The notes beneath the pieces were generated by a model that did not search any database, was not told the origin of the DNA, and saw only the letters and a list, made by a program, of their open reading frames with translations. This document shows, one piece after another, positions 1-5,201 of a DNA stretch of 5,650 nucleotides. Position 1 is the stretch's first letter. Each line of letters opens with the position of its first letter. The stretch covers positions 1-5,650 of the forward strand of contig JAEXJH010000688.1 in assembly GCA_023445955.1 (NCBI GenBank), written 5' to 3'. A program made the position numbers and the translations under genes. The DNA is from Pseudomonadota bacterium (lineage in GTDB: Bacteria; Pseudomonadota; Alphaproteobacteria; Caulobacterales; Caulobacteraceae).

Positions 1-2
1 CA

Positions 3-788
3 ACCACCGTCGCCTTCGCCTATGCCGAGCCGCAGGGCCGCTACACCTGGCAGGATCTGAAGACGACGGCCAAGAAGGACGGCTCGGGCTGGGTCCTGAA
101 TGGCCACAAGGCCGTGGTCGTGGGCGCGCCGTGCGCCAGCCACCTGATCGTCACGGCCCGCACCGGCGGCGCCCAGCGCGACGCCGGCGGCGTCGGCGTG
201 TTTCTGATCGACAAGACCCTGCCGGGCGTCGTCACCCGCGACTACCCGACCGTCGACGGCAACCGCGCCTCGGAAGTCTATTTCGAGAACGTCTCGGTTC
301 CGGCCGACGCGCTGATCTCGGAAGACGGTCTGGACCTGGTCAACCAGGTGATCGACGAGGCCACCGTGGCCGTCGGCGCCGAAGCCGTGGGCGTGCTGCG
401 CAAGCTGCACGAGGGCACGCTGGACTATGCCAAGCAGCGCAAGCAGTTCGGCACGGCCATCGCCAACTTCCAGGTGCTGCAGCACCGCATGGTCGACATG
501 TTCATCGAGGTCGAGCAGTCGGTGTCGATGATCTACATGGCAACCATCAAGGTCGACGAAAGCGCCGCCGAGCGCGCCAAGGCCGCCTCGGCCATGAAGG
601 TGCGCATCGGTCGCGCGTGCAAGTTCGTGGGCCAGAACGCCATCCAGGTCCATGGCGGCATGGGCATGACCGACGAGCTGGCCATCGGCCACTATTTCAA
701 GCGCGCCAGCCTGATCGAGGGCCTATTCGGCTCGGTCGATCACCACCTGAAGCGCTACGAGTCGCTCTCGTTCGACGCCGCGGCCTAG
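3..788 (+). CDS. Acyl-CoA dehydrogenase, pimeloyl-CoA dehydrogenase small-subunit type (5' truncated by window)
   Basis: The reading frame is open from the first bases of the window and ends at TAG 786-788, giving 261 residues. Relatives are about 380 residues, so roughly 120 N-terminal residues lie outside. The visible part holds the middle beta domain (AEPQGRYTW at residues 8-16, DGSGWVLNGHK at 26-36, and DYPTVDG near 80) and the C-terminal helical domain. The latter has RKQFGTAIANFQVLQHRMVDMF at about 144-165 and QVHGGMGMTDEL at about 216-227, the usual FAD and dimer-contact region. Glu239 in LIEG (codon 717-719) aligns with the catalytic base found in medium-chain acyl-CoA dehydrogenases. 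The family oxidises acyl-CoA to enoyl-CoA and passes electrons to ETF. The pimeloyl type acts on dicarboxylyl-CoA as a heteromer with a large subunit, which would be expected upstream. The family call is firm; the substrate is inferred from overall resemblance. Confidence 0.93.
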   Translation, partial: TTVAFAYAEPQGRYTWQDLKTTAKKDGSGWVLNGHKAVVVGAPCASHLIVTARTGGAQRDAGGVGVFLIDKTLPGVVTRDYPTVDGNRASEVYFENVSVPADALISEDGLDLVNQVIDEATVAVGAEAVGVLRKLHEGTLDYAKQRKQFGTAIANFQVLQHRMVDMFIEVEQSVSMIYMATIKVDESAAERAKAASAMKVRIGRACKFVGQNAIQVHGGMGMTDELAIGHYFKRASLIEGLFGSVDHHLKRYESLSFDAAA

Positions 789-822
789 AACAGCCTACGG
801 ACCAAGCGGTCCCGAAGACCAA

Positions 823-857
823 GCCGCCTGCGTCATGCCGACGCGGGCGGCTTTTTT
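823..857 (+). terminator. Rho-independent terminator of the acyl-CoA dehydrogenase unit
   Basis: A 12-base-pair stem pairs 823-834 (GCCGCCTGCGTC) with 840-851 (GACGCGGGCGGC). It is perfect except for one G-T wobble, closes a five-base loop (ATGCC), and is followed at once by six T residues at 852-857. It lies 34 bases after the stop codon. The layout is textbook and separates the dehydrogenase from the downstream small unit. Confidence 0.93.
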
Positions 858-961
858 CTGCGCGGCGTGGGAGAGCGGCGGCGCTGAACGCGTCCGAGGG
901 TTGCGGCCGCAGCGCCTTGGACTGCAAAGCCTTGCTGCATTTGGGATAGCGCAAAATCGCG

Positions 962-1049
962 CCGTATACAGATTATAATCTTGAGCCCATTCAGTGCGCT
1001 GCAGCGAGATTGTCCGCCGGCTGATATGATCTCTATACGGATTATTTAT
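962..1049 (+). repeat. Pair of AT-rich repeated elements, TATAC(A/G)GATTAT
   Basis: TATACAGATTAT at 965-976 and TATACGGATTAT at 1034-1045 match at 11 of 12 positions, 69 bases apart on the same strand, and both run into further A/T. The first includes a perfect 10-base palindrome, GATTATAATC (971-980). CCGTATA (962-968) is also the reverse complement of TATACGG (1034-1040), so both elements resemble the palindrome CCGTATACGG followed by GATTAT. The surroundings are very GC-rich, so these A/T stretches stand out. They may be operators or core promoter elements of the small downstream unit. I cannot name a regulator. Confidence 0.5.
1010..1039 (+). promoter_or_regulatory. Candidate promoter for the small structured transcript
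   Basis: TTGTCC (1010-1015) lies 18 bases before TATACG (1034-1039), which would start transcription near 1046. TATGAT at 1025-1030 is a competing -10-like hexamer. A perfect TATAAT sits further upstream at 974-979 but has no convincing -35 partner. The matches are moderate and the exact start is uncertain. The argument for some promoter here is that a strong terminator closes the previous unit at 857 and a complete terminator-ended unit follows. Confidence 0.35.
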
Positions 1050-1059
1050 GCTTGCGGAG

Positions 1060-1167
1060 CGTCACAGTGAGCGCATGCTTGCCCTCGACGCGCTGACGAC
1101 TAGGAGGGTGAGAACCCCTGTAAGCCGCGCGCGTCTCCTGGTCCTAACGGCTATGTCTGGGAGACGC
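1060..1167 (+). promoter_or_regulatory. Candidate structured 5' leader sequestering the SD of the small frame
   Basis: Three hairpins can be drawn. (a) CGTC 1060-1063 with GACG 1095-1098, continued by AGCGC 1070-1074 with GCGCT 1090-1094. (b) GGGT-GAGA-ACCC at about 1107-1117, closed by a GNRA-type tetraloop. (c) GCGTCTCC 1131-1138 with GGAGACGC 1160-1167, a perfect eight-base-pair stem whose 3' arm contains the SD GGAG of the frame at 1172. AGCCG 1123-1127 can also pair with CGGCT 1148-1152 inside the loop of (c), making an H-type pseudoknot. I do not recognise a known riboswitch class. The pairing is seen in the sequence; regulation is inferred. Confidence 0.45.
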
Positions 1168-1171
1168 CGCC

Positions 1172-1294
1172 ATGAATGTATCGAAGATGAACCACGCCAT
1201 GTTCTCGTTCGCCCTGCTGGGCGGAATGCTGGTCGGAGGCCGGTCGAGTCCGAAGCCGCAGAAGTCGTCGTCCGCGAAATCCGGACGGAAGTAG
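1172..1294 (+). CDS. Small hypothetical membrane or exported peptide, 40 aa
   Basis: The ATG at 1172 follows GGGAG (1159-1163) at an eight-base spacing, a good SD, and the frame ends at TAG 1292-1294. The peptide begins MNVSKMNHAM, then has a hydrophobic stretch FSFALLGGMLVGG (11-23), then a Ser/Lys/Arg-rich tail (RSSPKPQKSS onward). This reads as a single membrane anchor or signal peptide with a short basic tail. Most codons end in G or C, as in the neighbouring genes. The shape resembles a mini-lipoprotein, but Arg24 stands where the lipobox Cys would be and the peptide has no Cys at all. It is the only gene in a unit bounded by a structured leader and a terminator at 1325-1363. I do not recognise the family. 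The alternatives are a non-coding RNA with a chance frame or a type I toxin-like peptide. Confidence 0.5.
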   Translation: MNVSKMNHAMFSFALLGGMLVGGRSSPKPQKSSSAKSGRK

Positions 1295-1324
1295 GCGTCT
1301 CGCTGGGGCCCGCGCCCTCAAGAA

Positions 1325-1363
1325 AAAGGCCTCCGCCAATCGCTGGCGGAGGCCTTTGCTTTT
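1325..1363. terminator. Bidirectional intrinsic terminator between convergent units
   Basis: A 14-base-pair perfect stem pairs 1325-1338 with 1344-1357 around the loop ATCGC (1339-1343). Its core is GGCCTCCGCC/GGCGGAGGCC. On the plus strand it is followed by TTTGCTTTT (1355-1363), ending the small-peptide unit. On the minus strand the 3' arm runs into TTTTT (1327-1323), ending the gene at 1695-1381. One hairpin therefore serves both converging transcripts. Confidence 0.92.
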
Positions 1364-1380
1364 GTACGCTCTAAAGCGCC

Positions 1381-1695
1381 TTAGCTCTTCTTGGCGGCCG
1401 TGTTGCAGTCGGCCAGGCCGGCGTCGTCCAGCGACTTGCCGCGGTAGCTGAACATGGTCAGTTCGCCGATCTGACCCGCCACGCGGCGGCAGGCGCGGGC
1501 GATCGGCAGGGACGGCACGGTCAGCGCGCTGCAGGCGTCGCCCTTGCAGCGCCAGACCGAGCCTTCGTGGATGAATTGTTCGGTGGTGGTGGCGGTCTTC
1601 AGCTTCAGCGAAGCGCTTTCGGTGTCGGCGGCGTTGGCCGAACCGGCAAACATCAGAACGCAGGCCGCCAGGCCCGCGAAAACAGCGGTACGCAT
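1381..1695 (-). CDS. Small exported four-cysteine protein of unknown function (possibly CC_3452-like family)
   Basis: This is a 104-residue protein whose ATG at 1695-1693 is preceded by AGGAGA (1708-1703) at seven bases, a strong SD. The N-terminus is a clear Sec signal peptide: MRT, then a hydrophobic core AVFAGLAACVLMFAG, then SANA with predicted cleavage after Ala22. The mature chain has four cysteines (Cys50 and Cys55 in WRCKGDAC, Cys69 in ARAC, Cys97 in ADC), which could form two disulfides in the periplasm. The pattern WRCxGDxC, a following ACR, and a late DCN recalls short secreted proteins annotated in Caulobacterales as CC_3452 family; that match is from memory. No catalytic motif is visible. 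It lies 102 bases downstream of the LOG gene on the same strand with no terminator between them, so co-transcription is possible. A bidirectional terminator closes it. Confidence 0.88.
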   Translation of the reverse strand: MRTAVFAGLAACVLMFAGSANAADTESASLKLKTATTTEQFIHEGSVWRCKGDACSALTVPSLPIARACRRVAGQIGELTMFSYRGKSLDDAGLADCNTAAKKS

Positions 1696-1748
1696 TCCTA
1701 GATCTCCTATCCCCGCGCCGGATGGGAGTTCCGACGCATGAGCTCGCG

Positions 1749-1763
1749 CCGTTCGACGAACGG
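1749..1763. repeat. Short palindrome CCGTTC-GAC-GAACGG
   Basis: A perfect six-base inverted repeat with a three-base centre lies between the LOG stop and the start of the small exported protein gene. There is no T-tract, so it is not an intrinsic terminator. It falls about 54-68 bases upstream of the 1695 start and could be a protein-binding site or a leader hairpin. It does not fit the GTTC-N7-GTTC pattern of the alphaproteobacterial LexA box. Confidence 0.35.
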
Positions 1764-1776
1764 TGGGCTCGGTCGC

Positions 1777-1806
1777 ATAGTGCGTTGCTTTTGAAAACTA
1801 AGTCAA
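1777..1806 (-). promoter_or_regulatory. Weak candidate promoter for the small exported protein gene
   Basis: On the minus strand TTGACT (1806-1801) matches the -35 consensus at five of six positions and overlaps the last LOG codons. At an 18-base spacing lies CACTAT (1782-1777), a poor -10. It would give a leader of about 75 bases before the ATG at 1695. The -35 is good and the -10 weak, so read-through from the LOG gene is an equal alternative. Confidence 0.25.
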
Positions 1807-2406
1807 TGGCCGAAGCGTGGCCGGAGCGCCCGATTGGTAGATTTCTTCGTCCCAGGCCAGCAGGGTCGGCGTGACGTCCTGCGCCTTCTCGACCGAGCGC
1901 CAGGCGTCGACCAGGGTAGGGGGAGTCAGGCGCGCTTCGATCGTATGGCGGATCAGCGCGAAGAACGGGTCCCAGAAACCGCCGGGGTTATGGAACACAA
2001 TCGGCTTCTGGTGAAGATCTAAACGGCGCCAAGATAGCAATTCGACGATTTCTTCCAGCGTGCCGATGCCGCCGGGCAGCACGACGAACGAATCCGCCTG
2101 CTCGTACATCATCATCTTGCGCTCATGCATGTTGTCGACGACCACGGTCTCGACGTCGTCGAACGGCTGCTCGCGCCCGCGCAGGAAGGTCGGGATGATG
2201 CCCAGCACCTTGCCGCCGGCCGAATGCGCGCCGCGGGCGGTAGCGCCCATCAGGCCGACGCCGCCGCCGCCATAGATCAGTTTCAGGCCCGCGCGGGCGA
2301 AGCTTTCGCCGATGGCGAAGGCGTCGGTGATGTAGCGGGGATCGGCGTCGTCGGAGGACCCGCAGTAGACGCAGACGGAGCCCAGGCGGCTAGACTCGTT
2401 GGGCAT
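1798..2406 (-). CDS. LOG family protein (TIGR00730), putative cytokinin riboside 5'-monophosphate phosphoribohydrolase
   Basis: This is a 202-residue cytosolic Rossmann-fold enzyme. SVCVYCGSS (10-18) opens the first beta strand and GGGGVGLMG (46-54) is the glycine-rich nucleotide loop. HERK (94-97) supplies the conserved Arg/Lys pair, and the defining PGGxGTxxE motif is PGGIGTLEE (111-119). LOG enzymes hydrolyse N6-modified AMP to free base plus ribose 5-phosphate. Many bacterial members are thought to act on AMP or other nucleotide monophosphates, so the physiological substrate is open. I chose ATG 2406-2404 because GGAG (2419-2416) sits nine bases upstream. An in-frame GTG at 2421 would add five residues but is preceded only by a T-run. 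Length is typical and all key motifs are intact. A minus-strand terminator lies just before the SD, so expression may be attenuated. Confidence 0.93.
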   Translation of the reverse strand: MPNESSRLGSVCVYCGSSDDADPRYITDAFAIGESFARAGLKLIYGGGGVGLMGATARGAHSAGGKVLGIIPTFLRGREQPFDDVETVVVDNMHERKMMMYEQADSFVVLPGGIGTLEEIVELLSWRRLDLHQKPIVFHNPGGFWDPFFALIRHTIEARLTPPTLVDAWRSVEKAQDVTPTLLAWDEEIYQSGAPATLRPLT

Positions 2407-2421
2407 CGTCGTCCACTCCAC

Positions 2422-2445
2422 AAAAAAGCGCGCGGTTTCGCGCGC
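2422..2445 (-). terminator. Intrinsic terminator in the leader of the LOG gene (candidate attenuator)
   Basis: Read on the minus strand, GCGCGCG (2445-2439) pairs with CGCGCGC (2434-2428) around the loop AAAC and is followed directly by six T residues (2427-2422). This is a complete intrinsic terminator acting leftward. It ends two bases before the LOG SD. The gene to the right is divergent, so no minus-strand gene in view needs ending here. On the plus strand there is no T-tract after the stem. It either terminates antisense transcription from inside the lipoprotein gene or attenuates LOG transcription. Confidence 0.8.
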
Positions 2446-2465
2446 CCGTTCCTATCTGAGGCCGC

Positions 2466-2494
2466 ATGATCAGGATTCGCCTCCGGGCTTTCAA
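2466..2494 (-). promoter_or_regulatory. Candidate sigma70-type promoter for the LOG gene
   Basis: On the minus strand TTGAAA (2494-2489) matches the -35 consensus at five of six positions. It is followed after 17 bases by GATCAT (2471-2466), four of six to TATAAT. Transcription would start near 2459, so the terminator hairpin at 2445-2422 would lie in the leader. The -10 overlaps the first codons of the divergent lipoprotein gene. A GANTC site (GATTC, 2474-2478) lies in the spacer. Confidence 0.4.
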
Positions 2495-3275
2495 GCCGCA
2501 GATCCTCGCCCCGGGGCTGGCCGCCGTTTTGCTGGCCGCCTGCGGGTCCGGCGCGCCGACGCCGTCCAAGGCGACGGCCGACAAGTCTGAAAGCGCCGAA
2601 GCCGGCTATCTGGCGCCGCCGACCCTGGAAGGAACGCGCCGCGCCGCCAACGGTGTCGTCATCTCGGGTCACGGCGCGCCGGACGCCGACCTGCGCCTGG
2701 GCTCGCCCACCGGCGAGGTGATGATGGGCAAGATCGACGGCCTGGGGCAGTGGAGCGTCACCGTGCCCAACGAGCCCGGCGTGCGCCTGTTCGGGCTGTC
2801 CTCGACCCAGGCCGGCCGCACGGTCCAGGCCGAGGGCTATGTGATGGTCGCCGACAGCGGCGAGGTCGCCCTGCTGCGGGCCGGCGCCGGCGCGCGCCGC
2901 CTGGCCGCCGATTCCAGTTCGCCGCGCATCCTGACCATCGATGTCGATCGCGAGGGCGGGGCCGTGGTCTCCGGCGTCGCCAATCCCGGGGCGGGTCTCA
3001 ACGTCCGCGTCGATCGCGTCACGCGTGGCGGCGCCATGACCAATGACGAAGGGCGCTTCAACATCTCGCTGACCGATGCACTGGCTCCGGGCGTCCACGA
3101 CATCCAGGTGGCCGGGGAGGGTGGAGAGACCGCCGTCGCCGTGGCCGTCTCGCCGGCCGCGCCGCTGGTCTACGGCCCGGTCCGCGCCGATCGCATGGCC
3201 TCCGGCTGGCGGGTCGACTGGATGACGCCCGGCGGTGGAATCCAGACCACCTATCTGATCGGCGGTTCTCAGTGA
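2466..3275 (+). CDS. Putative lipoprotein with two Ig-like repeats
   Basis: This is a 269-residue protein. A basic N-terminus (MIRIRLR) leads to a hydrophobic stretch and the lipobox LAAC with Cys26, so signal peptidase II processing and membrane anchoring are expected. A Ser/Thr/Ala-rich linker follows. Two similar modules can be seen. The first is VVISGHGAPDADLRLG, ending DGLGQWSVTVP (about 64-101); the second is AVVSGVANPGAGLNVRV, ending NDEGRFNISL (about 166-202). The pattern G-x-A-x-P-G-A followed by a short turn and G-x-(W/F)-x-(V/I) is typical of bacterial Ig-like beta-sandwich repeats. The C-terminal part (235-269) is a separate short region. No enzyme motif is seen. The ATG at 2466 has GAGG (2458-2461) only four bases upstream, so initiation may be weak or nearly leaderless. 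The stop overlaps the GTG of the ABC exporter, suggesting a shared transcript and an accessory envelope role. The function is unknown. Confidence 0.85.
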   Translation: MIRIRLRAFKPQILAPGLAAVLLAACGSGAPTPSKATADKSESAEAGYLAPPTLEGTRRAANGVVISGHGAPDADLRLGSPTGEVMMGKIDGLGQWSVTVPNEPGVRLFGLSSTQAGRTVQAEGYVMVADSGEVALLRAGAGARRLAADSSSPRILTIDVDREGGAVVSGVANPGAGLNVRVDRVTRGGAMTNDEGRFNISLTDALAPGVHDIQVAGEGGETAVAVAVSPAAPLVYGPVRADRMASGWRVDWMTPGGGIQTTYLIGGSQ

Positions 3276-5137
3276 GAGGCATGGGCGGACCGCCCTCGGC
3301 GGGGCGAGCTGCCGTCCCGGGCGCGATCGCCAAGGCCGACCAGCCGGTCCGTTTCTGGCGGGCCATGGGCGATCTGGTGCAGTTGGTGCTGCGCTCGGAG
3401 GCTCCAGGCCTGAAGTGGCGCGTGACCGTGGCGCTGTTGCTGACCCTGGCCGGCAAGGCGCTGGGCGTGCTGGCGCCGCTGATGCTGGGCAAGGCGGTCA
3501 ATCAGCTGTCGGCCGGGCAGAGCGCCGTCGTCGCCGTCACCTGGGCCTTTGCCGGCCTGGCGGGCGGCTGGGCGCTGATCCGATTCATCTCAGCCGCCGC
3601 GCCCCAGGCGCGCGACGCGGTGTTCACGCCGGTCGCCCAGGCCGCCCAGAACCGCGCGGCGGTTGAGACCTTCGCCCACGCGCTGTCGCTGTCGATCGAC
3701 TTCCACCAGTCCAAGCGCACCGGCGCCCTGTCGCGGACCATCGATCGTGGCGCGCGGTCGATGGACTTCCTGCTGCGGGGCCTGGTCTTCAACGTCGCCC
3801 CGACCGGCGTCGAGCTGGTCATGGCCGCCATCGTCCTGGCCAAGGCCTATGACTGGCGGTTCGCGGCCGTGGCCCTGCTGACCGTGGCCGTCTACGGCTA
3901 CGCCACCTTCGCCATCTCCGACTGGCGCATCGGCCATCGCCGGGTTCTGAACGAGGCCGACGCCGAGGCCGCGGGCCGGGCCGTCGACGCCTTGCTGAAC
4001 TACGAGACCGTCAAGTCGTTCGGCGGCGAGACGCGAGCCGTGGCGGGCTACGGCAAAGCGCTGGACGTCTATGGCGAGGCTCAGGTCAAGGCGACCAACT
4101 CGCTGAACCTCTTGAACATCGTCCAGTCTGCGGTGATGAGCCTGGGCCTGGGCGGCATGGCCGTGCTGGCCGGCGCGCAGGCCGCTGCGGGCAAGATCGG
4201 GCCGGGCGACGTCACCGCCGCCGTGCTGATCCTGATCAACCTCTACGCCCCGCTGAACATCCTGGGCTTTGCTTATCGCGAGATCCGCCAGTCGCTGATC
4301 GACATGGAGGCGATGCTGGAGCTGCGCCGCCAGACCGCCGACGTCGCCGACGCGCCCAACGCCCAGGACTTACCGCCCTGCGCCGACCAGCGTGGCGGGG
4401 CAGTCGCGTTCGAGAACGTCTCGTTCCGCCATGGCGCGCGATCGGAGGGGCTGTCGGACGTTTCCCTGACCGTCGCGCCCGGCAGCACGATGGCCATCGT
4501 TGGTCCCTCGGGCGCGGGCAAGACGACTTTGGTGCGTCTGGCCCTGCGGATGATCGACCCACAGGCGGGGCGCGTCACCCTGGACGGCCACGACCTGCGC
4601 GACCTGAAGCAGGCCTCGCTGCGCCGCGCCGTGGCCCTGGTCCCGCAGGATGTCGCCCTGTTCAACGACACCCTGGCCGCCAACATCGCCTTCGCCCGTC
4701 CCGGCGCCAGCGAGGCCGAGGTCTGGGCCGCCGCCGAAGCCGCCGAGCTGGGCGAGTTCATCCGCAACCTGCCGGAAGGCATGGACACCAAGGTCGGCGA
4801 GCGTGGCCTGAAGCTCTCCGGCGGCGAGCGCCAGCGGGTGGGCATCGCCCGGGCGCTGCTGGCCGAGCCGCGCGTGCTGATCCTGGACGAGGCGACCAGC
4901 GCCTTGGACAGCCGCACCGAGGCGGCCATCCAGGCGACCCTGCGCAAGGCGAGGGCTGGCCGCACGACCCTGGTCGTGGCTCACCGCCTGTCGACCATCG
5001 CCGACGCCGACGAGATCGTGGTCCTGCGCCGCGGCAAGGTGGTCGAGCGCGGCCGCCACGAGGCCCTGCTGGAGGCTGGCGGCGAGTACGCGGCCCTGTG
5101 GCGTCGCCAGACCCGCGACCGCGAACCCGCCGTTTAG
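3272..5137 (+). CDS. ABC exporter, Atm1/ABCB7 type, fused permease and ATPase
   Basis: This is a 621-residue inner-membrane half-transporter, expected to work as a homodimer. After a Gly/Pro/Ala-rich N-terminus, six membrane segments fall near 50-72, 84-108, 172-191, 196-215, 282-303 and 312-335. NYETVKSFGGE (243-253) is a hallmark of the Atm1/heavy-metal-tolerance group, whose members export glutathione-linked species and support iron-sulfur or metal homeostasis. The ATPase domain (about 375-610) is complete: Walker A GPSGAGKTT (411-419), Q-loop Gln459, signature LSGGE (515-519), Walker B VLILDE (535-540) with catalytic Glu540, D-loop SALD (543-546) and switch His571. In the A-loop, His387 occupies the place where Tyr is usual. 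The GTG at 3272 overlaps the lipoprotein stop (GTGA), consistent with translational coupling. An ATG at 3281 is the alternative start, but GAGAGG is then only one base away. The family call is firm; the cargo is inferred. Confidence 0.93.
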   Translation: MRGMGGPPSAGRAAVPGAIAKADQPVRFWRAMGDLVQLVLRSEAPGLKWRVTVALLLTLAGKALGVLAPLMLGKAVNQLSAGQSAVVAVTWAFAGLAGGWALIRFISAAAPQARDAVFTPVAQAAQNRAAVETFAHALSLSIDFHQSKRTGALSRTIDRGARSMDFLLRGLVFNVAPTGVELVMAAIVLAKAYDWRFAAVALLTVAVYGYATFAISDWRIGHRRVLNEADAEAAGRAVDALLNYETVKSFGGETRAVAGYGKALDVYGEAQVKATNSLNLLNIVQSAVMSLGLGGMAVLAGAQAAAGKIGPGDVTAAVLILINLYAPLNILGFAYREIRQSLIDMEAMLELRRQTADVADAPNAQDLPPCADQRGGAVAFENVSFRHGARSEGLSDVSLTVAPGSTMAIVGPSGAGKTTLVRLALRMIDPQAGRVTLDGHDLRDLKQASLRRAVALVPQDVALFNDTLAANIAFARPGASEAEVWAAAEAAELGEFIRNLPEGMDTKVGERGLKLSGGERQRVGIARALLAEPRVLILDEATSALDSRTEAAIQATLRKARAGRTTLVVAHRLSTIADADEIVVLRRGKVVERGRHEALLEAGGEYAALWRRQTRDREPAV

Positions 5138-5187
5138 TGGATTTTCCCGGCCTGGGCCGAGGTCTATACCGACACCGGTTTCTTGCT

Positions 5188-5194
5188 CAGGAGG
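5188..5194 (+). promoter_or_regulatory. Strong ribosome binding site fixing the TTG start of gloA
   Basis: CAGGAGG lies seven bases before TTG 5202-5204. The nearest ATG (5220) would be 25 bases away, too far for this site. The position of the SD and the need for His5 in the protein both select the TTG. Confidence 0.88.
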
Positions 5195-5201
5195 CTTTGC
5201 C

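Noticed and set aside
918..936. Possible sigma54 -24/-12 promoter (TGGACTG and TTGCTG)
   Set aside because: There are 13 bases between the GG and GC pairs; the sigma54 consensus requires 10.
131..949. A 272-codon plus-strand frame overlapping the acyl-CoA dehydrogenase
   Set aside because: Its Arg/Pro/His-rich composition is typical of a shadow frame, it overlaps a clear family member, and it runs through the terminator at 823-857.
1060..1167. Membership of a known riboswitch class (FMN, TPP, cobalamin, SAM-II, preQ1, glycine, ZTP)
   Set aside because: None of the conserved core sequences I know for these classes is present, so it is kept only as an unclassified structured leader.
1048..1374. 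A 108-codon plus-strand frame covering the structured region
   Set aside because: It has no SD, reads straight through the terminator hairpin, is Arg-rich as expected of an out-of-frame GC-rich read, and overlaps the better supported small frame at 1172.
2419..2421. GTG start adding five residues to the LOG protein
   Set aside because: It is preceded only by the terminator T-run with no SD. The ATG at 2406 has GGAG at a nine-base spacing.
2283..3098. A long minus-strand frame antisense to the lipoprotein gene
   Set aside because: It has low-complexity Gly/Arg/Ala/Asp composition, no motif and no SD. It arises from high GC opposite a real gene, and it crosses the minus-strand terminator at 2445-2422.
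4273..5059. Two long minus-strand frames antisense to the ABC ATPase domain
   Set aside because: The plus strand carries every ABC motif in order. The antisense frames show no recognisable domain and only biased composition.
5141..5170. Terminator or clear promoter between the ABC exporter and gloA
   Set aside because: No stable stem with a T-tract was found, and TATACC at 5165 lacks a -35 at the right distance. The gap looks like an ordinary intra-operon spacer.
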